Counted from the first letter of the stretch, positions 11,809-62,800 are shown. The stretch is 64,000 bases of DNA from Ascidia mentula (GCA_947561715.1 OX387200.1:19966501-20030500); one strand, 5' to 3'. The notes: generated by a model not told the origin, from the sequence alone. A program made the numbers and translations.

Positions 11809-12127
11809 ACACAATGAGAAGCTATTGTACAGCCTGCAACGGTGCTGACTTTTGTGTAACCGCTTCAGCAGGTTCCGCTACAGCCCCTTTGTTTATCTCA
11901 GATCCTATGACCAAGCCTTTTTTTCTTTCTCCGCTCGGCGCATTGGAAGAGGAACTGTTTTGTCACGAACTTTTTTGTCACTGTGTGCACAAAGCAAAGT
12001 GGTACGGAATGCAGTAGGCAAGCTGTAATCAGACACAACGTAAAGCAAAGCTTTGTCCAACAGAAAAGTCTCAGGTTTGTGTTCAAGGTATATTAAGCCA
12101 CCAGCAGTATATTCACCCCACTACAGA
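11809..12127. promoter_or_regulatory. shared divergent promoter region of genes E and F
   Basis: The start codons of E (- strand) and F (+ strand) are separated by only 319 bases, so the stretch must hold both promoters or leader acceptors. It contains two nearby copies of TTTTGTCAC (around 11,958-11,981). A pyrimidine-rich run ending in ACAG lies one base before the gene F ATG. Confidence 0.45.
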
Positions 12128-14464
12128 ATGGATGACAAATCAATTCATCACCACTTTACCATTAACGCGTAAGTAAACATACAAAATGTTTTGTGATAAA
12201 GAACATGCTTATTTCGTTGCATTAGTGCTGTAGTCTTACATTATTGATTCCACTTGAATGCAGCAATTCCATATAACTTCGTAAGCACTATACCTATCCT
12301 AACCTATACCTAACTCTTTGTCTAACTAGTTTCGTTTCTGCAAACCCTGCAATCAGTTAACTTGGTTTGCTTTTTATGCAGGCAAAGTGTCTCCTTCAGC
12401 ACTGGAGGTACGAATATGACTGTGTTGAAGTTTGTCGTACTACTATATTTATTACAACAAATATCAGAAAGACGGGGTTTTATTACCCGGATTCGATTCC
12501 AAAGCAGTCATATATCTACTACTTGCATTGATATTTTCTAATCTTGGATAAAACACCAATTTAAATTTTGTGTAAATTTTGCTTTTGCTGATAACATGCC
12601 TGGCAGCATCTGTAACGTATTGCTTTCACTTTTTATTAACTTTGCAACATGTTTTGAAAGATGGCATGAAAACATCGTTCATCCAAGGAGACAAGAAACG
12701 AGAGAATCCTGGTAAAACGACCAACAACATTTATTAATGTCAATTTTCAAATAAAAATATGGGGTAGCCCAACATCAATGTTTTGTGTATTTCAGAGAAA
12801 TCAAAACAATCAGAACAGGGTTCCGGGACAAACACACAAGGTAAAATGTTATGTTTCTTTAAGCTTCTGTTCACGTTTTGCAATATAGCAATGGAAACAT
12901 ACCAATTGGATTAAAAAGCCCTGCCAATTTTCATTTCTGTTCTTTTTAGATCTGTATTCTGAAATGCTAAAGAAGCTAAGAGATATCCCAGGTATTTTAG
13001 ATTGCCCAGAATTAATCAAGTTACAAAACAATTGCATTGGCGTGCCATTACGATTGCTTCAAGACAATAAATGAATTATACAGATATAAGTACATTTTGA
13101 AAACATAATTTCTTGTAGGAATCCCAGATGAAGTAAAAACGGACTTCGTTCAGAAAGCAAAAGGTTTGAGAAACAGTTCCAAACGTTTTGCAAAATAAAA
13201 ATTTATTTCACTGCAGGAAAAGAAAATTTCTCCCGAAAAACTCTTCTGGGGAGGCTGTTAACCAGCAGCGGTGAGTCATACACGGTTACCCATGAGATTT
13301 TTAAATGAAAATTAAACATTACAAAGTTTTTGTTGTACACATTACAAAGTTTTTTTTGAAGTAGGTAATAAATTTTGTTTACATTTATCTTGCTCTTGTT
13401 TATCTGGAGAGATTTGTAAAGTACTGATCACCCCCATGAGGCGCCATTATATTTTATTTACACCGAACGCGTAGACCCCACAATACGACGCCTCAACTTG
13501 GGCATTGCTAATAATCGCTTGTTCACGATCAGTTGTAAATAAAGAGGGTTGGGGGAGTGCAAAGATTCTGCAGGAAAGGAAAGCATGCACAGAAATAATC
13601 ATGAATGTTATTAATAAATTTTCAGAAACTATCAGTTCGCTTCATTACAACGGTGACTTCCACCAAGCGCTGGGCGTGAACCAGGGGATTAAGAAGTTTA
13701 ATGCAGGGCAAAGGGATCTCGGCTTCCAAATAAAGTATTGCCTCAGTCTCATGCTCACCAACCGTCACCGCCAGGCCAAAGCACTGCTCGATCGCACCGT
13801 ATCATCGGTGGTAGACATGGGCGAAACCTTCCAGAGCGTCATGTCCTTGGCAGAGAATGCTTTGCAGTTGGACAAAAACTTTGAGGCCGCCATGTTCTGT
13901 GTGATTGCCGCGAGAATGGCTGATATGGAGAACTTGAGTATCTCCGAAAGCGCCAGCAAGTCAAAATGCATGGCCGTGCTTAGAAATGCGACTGGAAAGA
14001 TTTCCACAGAAACAGAACAAGCGAAACCCTTCATTCAGCGCTACTGCGTCGAAGCCGTTCGCCCCCTTTTCGAGGATGTGATGAAAACGGCAACCAACGA
14101 AAAAAACAACCTCGTCGAGCTGAAAATTGCCGCTTTCCACTGCATGGAAATTCTACAATTGTACGCGGATGACGACGTAAATCGCGCCAAAACCATCGAA
14201 AGAGCATTGGAGTATCTTACGGAAGCATACGGGTCATCGTTCTACAGCCGCCAGTGGTTTGGCAACTTCTCCCACAACCTGGGTATAACATATCTCAAGT
14301 TATCCCGGCAGGGCGAGGCCGCATCTATGTTGTCCCAGGCTTTCGACGTCTTTACAAGGGCAGTGGATTTCGACGATGACACAGAGAAGCTTCAGTACAT
14401 GACAAAGACCCAAGACGTGCTTAAGGGCCCTGGTCTTGGAGGTCTTGTTGTATTGGACAACTAA
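12128..14464 (+). CDS. TPR-like helical repeat protein, gene F
   Basis: Eight exons: 12128-12168, 12382-12407, 12661-12711, 12796-12840, 12950-12991, 13119-13163, 13217-13270 and 13626-14464, giving 380 aa. All joins keep the frame and all but the first are phase 1. The start MDDKS resembles MDDRK of gene D, and both first introns are phase 2. The N-terminal 100 residues come from seven mini-exons and are polar, ending SRKTLLGRLLTSSE, the position of the family motif. The large exon opens SLHYNGDFHQALG and ends with NLGITYLKLSRQGEAA and a DFDDDTEKLQY segment. It is the most diverged member. A reading frame that begins at 13505, inside intron 7, is not the true start. Confidence 0.72.
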
Positions 14465-14472
14465 ATTTACAC

Positions 14473-14541
14473 AAACTCTCTGTAAAAATAATCCGAAACT
14501 CTTTGCAAAAATAATCCGAAACTCTTTGTAAAAATGATCCG
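14473..14541 (+). repeat. three tandem copies of a 23-base repeat in the gene F 3' UTR
   Basis: Copies at 14473-14495, 14496-14518 and 14519-14541 each start aaactct, pass through an A-run and end atccg; they differ at one to three positions. They lie directly after the gene F stop codon. Confidence 0.8.
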
Positions 14542-14948
14542 TTGTAAAAACTTTTGAAAAGTGCCACTGAAGTTGAGTTATTGACATTTGTTAATATTGA
14601 AATAATGAAACATGTTCACCAGTGTCCAAATTTCTTGCTGTAATCCTGTTATTATATCAGCTTAATTCGTCACTGTAAATTTTGTACACTTTTGCCCATT
14701 TTTAATAACGAATTTGCAATAACACCTTTCTGCATGAGACAAACATATGCAAAATAAAGGTCCAGAGCAACGATTCAACTTCCAAGTTATAATATACATA
14801 GGTTTTCCAAGTTATAGCATACATAGGTTTGTTTATTGGATTGATAGTTTTTTATTGCAAATCAAGAACGTTGATCTTCCTATTAGTATCCTCAAAAAGA
14901 CTCGAAGCACTAATAAAAAGCGTTCGTAAAATCTGGGAATGAAAACAT
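14542..14948. other. convergent 3' flank of gene F and gene P1
   Basis: No gene. The stretch aligns by eye with the 3' flanks of the other array genes (for example 48,510-48,700), so it belongs to the protease array. On the - strand two AATAAA signals for P1 lie at 14832-14837 and 14851-14856. Confidence 0.5.
14851..14856 (-). terminator. poly(A) signal of gene P1
   Basis: AATAAA on the - strand, 93 bases past the stop codon. The same site, inside a conserved gcaataaaaaac-type context, follows the last exon of every array gene and both extra cassettes. Confidence 0.6.
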
Positions 14949-25043
<10,095 letters not shown>

Positions 25044-25860
25044 GAATAAGTTTGCTGACTCCTGTAACAGTTTAATGCAAACCAATGCCTCGGCTTTCCA
25101 AAACAGCTCTCAGTAAACCTTGTTTAATAAACGGTATTGCGTCTTTTAGCAAACGCCGTCGGCATTACCACAACTTGGTATCATTTGATGAATCGCCGAA
25201 CATTGAGAAAAACGCTGAATGCTCGTGATGGCTCAGCACAACGAAAAAAGTGTGAGTTTCGCCAAAAAACAGGGAAATCTTTGCCTATGATGAAACGCAA
25301 TGTGAAAAAATATTCATGATAACCCAACTAGATACACACAATCGCCATGCAAAATGATCCCAGAAGTATATTAGCATTAAAAAAGTTGTTGCCGTTGTAA
25401 GCATGTTAGCAAACTGAATTCTGTGTTTGTATTTCAACCAACTCTATGAAAAAATGCAAAAAACACATGCCGCTTCATAATACTGTAGGTAACCAACGTG
25501 GCAAACTTCCTACTGACGTTTGTTAATAATTTTGAATTATGATACATACTGTCAAGTGTTCAAATTTATTGTTGTTATCCTGTTATTAGAGCAGCTACAT
25601 TCGTTACCGTAAAATTTAGTTTTTACTGTGGAAGAAGTTGCAATAAAACCTTTCTAAGCTAATCATGTGCAACATAAAAGTCCAAAGCAATGGTTCGACA
25701 TAAATTCTACATATTCCCAAAAGGTAAAGCTAACATAGGCTTGTTTATTGAATTGATAGTTTTTTATTGCAAATCAAGAACAATAATCTTCTTATCAGTG
25801 TCCTCAAAAACAATCGAAGCACCAACAATAAGGGGTCGTAAATTCCGAAAATGAAAACCT
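25044..25860. other. P1 5' flank and P2 3' flank
   Basis: Intergenic, no gene. On the - strand a splice acceptor (ctgttacag) lies 18 bases before the P1 start codon and suits a spliced leader or a 5' UTR intron. The P2 poly(A) signal is at 25763-25768. A + strand open frame near 25,137-25,319 has no domain and starts with TTG. Confidence 0.5.
25763..25768 (-). terminator. poly(A) signal of gene P2
   Basis: AATAAA on the - strand in the conserved context, 93 bases past the stop codon. Confidence 0.6.
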
Positions 25861-35368
<9,508 letters not shown>

Positions 35369-36220
35369 GAATAAGTTTGATGACTCCTGTAACAGTTTAA
35401 TGCAAACCAATGCCTCGGCTTTAAAAACAGCTCTCAGTAAACCTTGTTTAATAAACGGTATTGCGTCTTTTAGCAAACGCCGCCGGCATTACCACAACTT
35501 GGTATCATTTGATGAATCGCCGAACATTGAGAAAAACGCTGAATGCTCGTGATGGCTCAGCACAACGAAAAAAGTGTGAGTTTCGCCAAAAAACAGGGAA
35601 ATCTTTGCCTATGATGAAACGCAATGTGAAAATACGTAGGTAGCGTGAAGGTGGTTCAGGTCAACCAATATTCATGATAAACCCAACTAGATACACACAA
35701 TCGCCATGCAAAATGATCCCAGAAGTATATTAGCATTAAAAAAGTTGTTGCCGTTGTACGCATGTTGGCAAACTGAATTCTGTGTTTGTATTTCAACCAA
35801 CTCTATGAAAAAATGCAAAAAAAAACATGCCGCTTCATACTACTGTAGGTAACCAACGTGGCAAAATTCCTACTGAAGTTTGTTAATAATTTTGAATTAT
35901 GATACATACTGTCAAGTGTTCAAATTTATTGTTGTTATCCTGTTATCAGAGCAGCTAAATTCGTTACCGTAAAATTTAGTTTTTACTGTGGAAGAGGCTG
36001 CAATAAAACCTTTCTAAGCTAATCATGTGCAACATAAAAGTCCAAAGCAATGGTTCAACATAAATTCTACATATTCCCAAAAGGTAAAGCTAACATAGGC
36101 TTGTTTATTGAATTGATAGTTTTTTATTGCAAATCAAGAACAATAATCTTCTTATCAGTATCCTCAAAAACAATCGAAGCACCAACAAGAAGGGGTCGTA
36201 AATTCCGAAAATGAAAACCT
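35369..36220. other. P2 5' flank
   Basis: Intergenic. It matches the P1 and P4 5' flanks, with the same acceptor-like ACAG 18 bases before the ATG. The poly(A) signal of the downstream cassette of P3 is at 36123-36128. No gene seen. Confidence 0.5.
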
Positions 36221-37133
36221 TCAGGCGCATTTATTATATTGATCGGGTCCTTCCACCCCTGTGATGTTTTTGATCCACGATTCGAAGAAGGATATCCTGG
36301 TGTACATGCTAGGAAGGTTAGGGGACCCACACTGCGGTGGTCCCACCGAAGTGATTCCGACCGCAAACCACTCGCAAGATGAACATCTTTGACACATCAA
36401 TGGACTTCCCCCGTCACCCTTTTGAAACATGATGTTGAATTTAATAAAAACCAATTGTATTGCCCGATTATGGTTATGAATGAATTTGGTGCAATTAAAC
36501 ACACTTGACTAAAACTGTCGCTTGAAAAATCGACAAAAAATCATTAATTGTTCGACTTACATTTTGCAGCATAATGCTAGTGTGCAGTGTCCGTGGCTTG
36601 TTGCTAAAATTAATATTTTTATTTACAGAATAGTTCAACTTACAGGACAAGTATCTCGACCTCCCCGAATAGAGCCAGCACACACATGGAGAGCCGCCGA
36701 GTAGTTGGAAGCGGGTCGGTCGTAGGCTTGTTTGCAAGCTCCAAAATCAATAATGCGGAGGTCGATCATTTTCAGTTTCGTGGGATGTGTTGGACCCCGG
36801 TGGGCTGAAACGATCAAGCTGGTAATACGTATTGTGTGATTCTTAAACTAAACAAAGCATGGAGAGTTTTGTCACAGTATTTTTCCAGGATTCTGGAGCC
36901 AGTAAAGCGTCACCCTAGAAAGGTATCGTCGTTATCTAAGTTCCCGTTTTTTTATTATATTGATACTTGCGTTTACCGCATCACAAAGTAATGGGTTAAG
37001 TCTGTGAGCAAGAAAGTGAAGAGTTTGTATTCCACGAAAACATAACTTTAACATTCTTTCAAGTGACAAGAATCAATGCTTACTCATTCCCCAGGTTGGA
37101 GCGACGCACATGATGTCATTTGTAACTTTTTCG
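36221..37133 (-). pseudogene. extra 3' exon cassette downstream of P3, first exon broken
   Basis: Three exons of the pseudotrypsin domain are repeated here: a truncated copy of the LITPV exon (37084-37133, about half lost with its acceptor), a complete copy of the next exon (36644-36804) and a complete terminal exon (36221-36418) with stop and poly(A) signal. The nucleophile motif is GDGGSPL, again without the serine at the catalytic position. It could be a leftover of a partial gene copy or, using only the last two exons, an alternative 3' end of P3. Confidence 0.7.
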
Positions 37134-37676
37134 TGAAAATTTAGTAAGTGCTAAAAATACATTAAATTCGTCATGCATTATTTGACACATTTCGTAGTTG
37201 ATAAAAACGCCACTAGTTCGATAAAATCTATCCCCTTCCTATGGTGAGATAATCTACAAACCAAGGCTAAGATCCAATACAGGACAGGTAATATATACAT
37301 TCTGGGTATTGAAGTTCATTGATAGTGAAAAATGCACTCAAGAAATTCTGTGAATGTTTTTTCAAATGCTAGTTGTATTCGTGTTATGAGAACAGCTAAA
37401 TTCGTCACTGTAAATTTTGTGCAAATCTGCCTAGATTTACTGTGAACGTAGTTGCAATAAAACCTTTCTGAGCCAAACATGTGCAACATAAAGGTCCAGA
37501 GCAATGAATAAACACAACTTTCACATATATTTCAAAGTTATAACATACATAGGTTTGTTTATTGGATTGATAGTTTTTTTTATTGCAAATCAAGAACGTT
37601 AATCTTTCTATTAGTATCCTCGAAAAGACTCGAAGCACTGATAAGAAGCGTTCGTAAAACCCGGGAATGAAAACAT
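37134..37676. other. P3 3' flank
   Basis: Noncoding. The P3 poly(A) signal is at 37579-37584. The sequence is like the P4 3' flank rather than the P2 one. Confidence 0.5.
37579..37584 (-). terminator. poly(A) signal of gene P3
   Basis: AATAAA on the - strand in the conserved context, 93 bases past the stop codon. Confidence 0.6.
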
Positions 37677-46418
<8,742 letters not shown>

Positions 46419-47293
46419 GAATAAGTTTGCTGACTCCTGGACCAGGTGCATGTAAACCAATGTCTCGGCTTTAAGAAACAGCTCTCAACAAACATTGTTT
46501 AATAAACGGTATTGCGTTTTTTAGCAAACGCCGCCGGCATTACCACAAGCCTTTTGGTATCATTTGATAAATCGCCGAACATTGAGAAAAACGCTGAATG
46601 CTCGTGATGGCTCAGCACAACCAACAGAGTGTGGGTTTCGCCGAAAATCAAGGATATATACATCTTTGCCTATGTTAAAACGCAATGCAAGTAAAAATAC
46701 GTAGGTAGCGTAAAGGTGGTTCAGGTCAACCAATATTCATGATAAACCTAACTAGATTCACACAATCGCCACGCAAAATGATCCCAGAAGTATATTAGCA
46801 TTAAAAAAGTTGTTGCCAATGTAAGCATGTTAGCAAACTGTATTCTGTGTTTGTATTTCAACAAACTGTATGAGAAAATACGACTAAAAACTGCAAAAAA
46901 CACATGCCGCCTCATGCTACTGTAGGTAACCAACGTGGTAAACTTTCTGCTAAAGTTATGATACATACTGTCGAGTGTTCAAATTTCTTGTTGTTATCCT
47001 GTTATCAGAGCAGCTAAATTCGTCACTGTAAATTTTGTGCACTTTGGCCTAGTTTTTACTGTGAACGTAGTAGCAATAAAACCTTTCTGAGCTAATCATG
47101 TGCAACATGAAAGTCCAAAGCAATGGTTCAACATAAATTTCGCATATTCCCAAAAGGTAAAACTAACATAGGCTTGTTTATTTGATTGATAGTTTTTTAT
47201 TGCAAATCAAGAACAATAATCTTCTTATCAGTATCCTCAAAAACAATCGAAGCACCAACAAGAAGGGGTCGTAAAATCCGAAAATGAAAACCT
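46419..47293. other. P3 5' flank
   Basis: Intergenic. An acceptor-like ggtccag before gagtc lies 18 bases upstream of the ATG on the - strand; the bases before it differ from the sister genes but the AG is kept. The poly(A) signal of the cassette downstream of P4 is at 47196-47201. Confidence 0.5.
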
Positions 47294-48262
47294 TCAGGCG
47301 CATTTATTATATTGATCGGGTCCTTCCACCCCTGTGATGTTTTTGATCCACGATTCGAAGAAGGATATCCTGGTGTACATGCTAGGAAGGTTAGGGGACC
47401 CACACTGCGGTGGTCCCACCGAAGTGATTCCAAACGCAAACCACTCGCAAGATGAACATCTTTGACACATCAATGGACTTCCCCCGTCACCCTTTTAAAA
47501 CATGATGTTGAGTTTAATAAAAACCAATTGTAGTGCCCGAATATGGTTATGCATGAATTTGGTGCAATTAAACACACTTGACTAAAACTGTCGCTTGAAA
47601 AATCGACAAAAAATCATTAATTGTTCGACTTACATTTTGCAGCATAATGCTAGTGTGCAGTGTCCGTGGCTTGTTGCTAAAATTAATATTTTTATTTACA
47701 GAATAGTTCAACTTACAGGACAAGTATCTCGACCTCCCCGAATAGAGCCAGCACACACATGGAGAGCCGCCGAGTAGTTGGAAGCGGGTCGGTCGTAGGC
47801 TTGTTTGCAAGCTCCAAAATCAATAATGCGGAGGTCGATCATTTTCAGTTTCGTGGGATGTGTTGGACCCCGGTGGGCTGAAACGATCAAGCTGGTAATA
47901 CGTATTGTGTGATTCTTAAACTAAACAAAGCATGGAGAGTTTTGTCACAGTATTTTTCCAGGATTTTGGAGCCAGTAAAGCGTCACCCTAGAAAGGTATC
48001 GTCGTTATGTAAGTTCCCGTTTTTTTATTATATTGATACTTGCGTTTACCGCATCACAAAGTAATGGGTTAAGTCTGTGAGCAAGAAAGTGAAGAGTTTG
48101 TATTCCACGAAAACATAACTTTAACATTCTTTCAAGTGCCAAGAATCAATGCTTACTCATTCCCCAGGTTGGAGCGACGCACATGATGTCATTTGTAACT
48201 TTTTCGCCCCACGGAAGACAAATCGGTTTCACGAAATCTCCCAACACTACAGGTGTGATCAG
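47294..48262 (-). CDS. intact extra 3' exon cassette downstream of P4
   Basis: Three complete exons with splice sites and phases matching the end of the protease genes: 48157-48262 (phase 0 in, 1 out), 47717-47877 (1 in, 0 out) and 47294-47491 with stop. The first acceptor is CGAG, weaker than the usual CAG. The first exon ends CVAPTWGM, closer to the usual trypsin GWG than the main copy. The motif is GDGGSPL, so this ending would also be catalytically dead. The frame would stay open if P4 exon 50328-50472 were spliced to it in place of the main last three exons. Alternative 3' end or partial gene copy; no independent start is visible. Confidence 0.6.
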
Positions 48263-48825
48263 CTCGAAACAAGGTTTGCTGGTGAAAATTTACTAAGTGC
48301 TAAAAATACATTAAATTCGTCATGCATTATTTGACACATTTCGTAGTTGATAAAAACGCCACTAGTTCGATAAAATCTATCCCCTTCCTATGGTGAGATA
48401 ATCTACAAACCAAGGCTAAGATCCAATACAGGACAGGTAATATTTACATTCTGGGTATTGAAGTTCATTGATAGTGAAAAATGCACTCAAGAAATTCTGT
48501 GAATGTTTTTTCAAATGCTAGTTGTATTCGTGTTATTAGAACAGCTAAATTCGTCACTGTAAATTTTGTGCAAATCTGCCTAGATTTACTGTGAACGTAG
48601 TTGCAATAAAACCTTTCTGAGCCAAACATGTGCAACATAAAGGTCCAGAGCAATGAATAAACACAACTTTCACATATATTTCAAAGTTATAACATACATA
48701 GGTTTGTTTATTGGATTGATAGTTTTTTTTATTGCAAATCAAGAACGTTAATCTTCCTATTAGTATCCTCGAAAAGACTCGAAGCACTGATAAAAAGCGT
48801 TCGTAAAACCCGGGAATGAAAACAT
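48263..48825. other. P4 3' flank
   Basis: Noncoding. The P4 poly(A) signal is at 48728-48733. It closely matches the P3 3' flank (37,200-37,676). Confidence 0.5.
48728..48733 (-). terminator. poly(A) signal of gene P4
   Basis: AATAAA on the - strand, 93 bases past the stop codon, in the context shared by all array genes. Confidence 0.6.
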
Positions 48826-59001
<10,176 letters not shown>

Positions 59002-59852
59002 GAATAAGTTTGATGACTCCTGTAACAGTTTAATGCAAACCAATGCCTCGGCTTTCCAAAACAGCTCTCAGTAAACCTTGTTTAATAAACGGTATTGCGT
59101 CTTTTAGCAAACGCCGTCGGCATTACCACAACTTGGTATCATTTGATGAATCGCCGAACATTGAGAAAAACGCTGAATGCTCGTGATGGCTCAGCACAAC
59201 GAAAAAAGTGTGAGTTTCGCCAAAAAACAGGGAAATCTTTGCCTATGATGAAACGCAATGTGAAAATACGTAGGTAGCGTGAAGGTGGTTCAGGTCAACC
59301 AATATTCATGATAACCCAACTAGATACACACAATCGCCATGCAAAATGATCCCAGAAGTATATTAGCATTAAAAAAGTTGTTGCCGTTGTAAGCATGTTA
59401 GCAAACTGAATTCTGTGTTTGTATTTCAACCAACTCTATGAAAAAATGCAAAAAACACATGCCGCTTCATAATACTGTAGGTAACCAACGTGGCAAACTT
59501 CCTACTGACGTTTGTTAATAATTTTGAATTATGATACATACTGTCAAGTGTTCAAATTTATTGTTGTTATCCTGTTATTAGAGCAGCTACATTCGTTACC
59601 GTAAAATTTAGTTTTTACTGTGGAAGAAGTTGCAATAAAACCTTTCTAAGCTAATCATGTGCAACATAAAAGTCCAAAGCAATGGTTCAACATAAATTCT
59701 ACATATTCCCAAAAGGTAAAGCTAACATAGGCTTGTTTATTGAATTGATAGTTTTTTATTGCAAATCAAGAACAATAATCTTCTTATCAGTATCCTCAAA
59801 AAGACTCGAGGCACCAACAAGAATCGGTCGTAAAATCCGAAAATGAAAACCT
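59002..59852. other. P4 5' flank and P5 3' flank
   Basis: Intergenic and nearly identical to 25,044-25,860, apart from about 34 bases missing from the P1 side (near 25,305). That indel accounts for the step in offset from 33,958 to 33,992. The P5 poly(A) signal is at 59755-59760. No gene seen. Confidence 0.6.
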
Positions 59853-62800
59853 TCAGGCGCATTTATTATATTGATCGGGTCCTTCCACCCCTGTGATGTT
59901 TTTGATCCACGATTCGAAGTAAGATATCCTGGTGTACATTCCAGGTTTGTTAGGGTCTCCACACTTGGCTGGCCCGAACGAATGGATTCCTGCGACAAAC
60001 CACTCACAGGATGAACATCTTTGGCACATCAACGGACCCCCAATGTCACCCTATTAAAACATGACGTTGGGTTTAAAATTGACCAACTGCAATTCCCGGT
60101 TTTGGTTGTGAATGAATTTGGTACAATGCAACACACTTGAAATGCCACTTGAAATAGTCGATAAACTTGCGCAGCAACAAAAATCTATTCCAAAACTTAG
60201 TAATGTTAATGCAAGGGTATGATTGGCATGATCGCCCACCGCGCAGGTCCCTACTTGGCGATCACAGCTCAAGATCATGAGGTTTACAGGCTTCGCAGCC
60301 TAGCTGGAGTTTTCTAAAACTTATATTTTTAACACATGTCGTTAGAGTATGTACAGTGTCTGAGGCTTGTTTCTATAATCACTATTTTTATTGTTAGATT
60401 TTCAACTTACATTACAAGTGTCAGAACCTCCCCGTATTCTGCCAGCACAAAAATAAATAGTCTCCGAGTTTATGAAAATGCGTCGGGTATGGGCTTCTTT
60501 GCAAACTCCCATGTCAAGAATGCGGAGGCTGATCAGTCTCGTGGGAACATGTAAACTCCTATTATCTGAAACAATCAAGTCAGTAAGGCATCTTTTGTAA
60601 TTCTCAAACTGCCTAAAGCATGGGCTTTTTAATCTTTTAAGAGAGTGCAGCGTCATCCTTGGAAGTTAATGTTGTTAAATTTGTTTCCGTTGATTTGGGC
60701 GTGAACGCGACAATTTCCTTATATTGACACTGACCTTTGCCGCAGCCAAAATAACGTTCTTTCAATGCTTACATAGGATTGGGGCGACGCACATCATGTC
60801 ATTTGTAACTTTTTCGCCCCACGGAAGACAAATCGGTTTCACGAAATCTCCCAACACTACAGGTGTGATCAGCTGGAAACAACGTTTGGTGGTGAAATAT
60901 TAATTAGTGCTAAAATTGCATTAAATTCGTCGTGCATTTTTTCACGCATTTCGTCATGTAGAAATCTACCCACTTCCGCCAACCGCTGAACACGCATAGC
61001 TCCGTCCAGAGCGCAAGGGCGTGAGTTCAAACCCTATCGGGTGCCATCTATAGATTAAACAGATATCGCTCCAAACTGTCGGGAAAAAAGTGGTTTTCGT
61101 CCAGCCTTGCTGGAATGCCAGCAAACCTAATGATCTAAAGACGATAGCTGAGGTAAAACTTCGCAGCGGACATTTTAATGCGATGGTGGGATATACTTTT
61201 TAGTGGTTTCAGCAACAAATCCTCTACAATGTATTGGTTATTAAATCTAATTCAATAACGTATACAATCAACACAAGGATACGTAACAATGCAACCCTGG
61301 TGATATTTAATTCTTGGGTATTTCTGTTCACATTTAGCGTGAAAAGTTGCTCAGATCATCAATTTACCTTGAGTACAGAGATATCGTAATCTCTAAGGTT
61401 ATATCTGGGATAAATCTTTGCTCTGCTGATACGTCGTATTTGCACCTGCGGGGTGTTGTAAGTTCCGAATCTTGCTTCCATCATGGACAAGTCCGTATAT
61501 CTAAATAAACGAATTTCCAAAACATTTCACCGCAAAATCATTCAGATAAAACTCAAATATATTGCGAGTAACACAAACATGCAGTCTGTCATATAGCTGC
61601 AAAAGCATTGTTCAAACATGAGAAGATGATTCTGGCTTTGATGCAGAAATTATATTGTTAATCAGGTGACAAAAGTTAGGCAACATTATAACCCTCCAAT
61701 TCAAAAAAATCATTTCCATTTTCAAAAAAAAGAAAAATTGTACTAGTTGCACATGGTAGGCTCCCTGCAACGGCAGCCTCTGAATAGTTTCTCATGTTTG
61801 AACAATAACTTTCAAAATTAATGAGGAATAAGTCAGTTGTTCTTCGGTTCTTTATTTAGTCTAAAAATCTTATTATATCTAAATTTCCTACCGTAGACAA
61901 TGTGCAGCAGTGAGAACCCAACTGGTTGATATCAACATTCCCAAGCAGCTCTGGCTGTTATCATAGCTTATATGTTCTATCTGTACCTGCAAATAAGCGG
62001 AATTGCCTCCACTATTTGTTTATGTTATGAATATGTTGCGATTTATAATATTTACGATCAGTCAGACTACTTCCACTTAAAATGTACAAACTTATGCTTT
62101 CAAGTAACGTACACACTCAGAGTAGAGTTATGTTCACTCGAGACGCCATTTTTGTCATTGAATTGACATAGGAAGAAACTCAAACAATCACTTACCACCC
62201 AGGGAAACTCCCTGTACTGTGGGTTACTGATTCCACACGATCCTGGACTTCTTCCATCACAACACGCGTGAGAGTTGATAGAATAACGATGACGGAAACC
62301 AGTTTGACAGGTTTCTAAAAATACAAGATCCAAACTGTTATATTTGAATCAGTATTTAGACAACACGTGAGTCCGCAAAAGGCAACTGATAGAGTTTCCA
62401 ACAAACCTTTTAAAATCCAAGTACTTTGTACATACTCTTTGTACCACGAAAAACATTCAAAAGTGTTACATCAGATTTTCCCTTCAAAGGCGTTTATAAA
62501 TAGCCTAATGGATTTTCGTTGTCTGTTTATTCTGTGATTTATCCTAATTTTGTTTTTCGATTACGCTGTGTTTTCACGGACAACATAAACCACCCCAGTA
62601 GTTTCCAGATACGATTATGGCGACAATTCTAAATATACAAACGCACGTCGGGGGCATTGGCGCTTAAAACAATCATCGTAGGTAACTTTGCAAGTTGAAC
62701 AATTTCGTTTCGTTCTCGTTCCAATTCCACATGTTCGGGAACATCTTCCCCAGCTTCCCCATGCTGCAGATAAAGTTTGCTTAAGTGGTAACTATTTACA

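Noticed and set aside
13505-13625. Extension of the gene F large exon upstream to an open start at 13505
   Set aside because: A good acceptor at 13624-13625 and phase-1 agreement with all sister genes place the exon start at 13626. The upstream part has no family similarity.
25137-25319. Basic 60-residue open frame on the + strand, repeated at 35461-35643 and 59095-59277
   Set aside because: It starts with TTG, lies in the 5' flank of the protease genes, and its repetition is explained by the array duplication. No domain was recognised.
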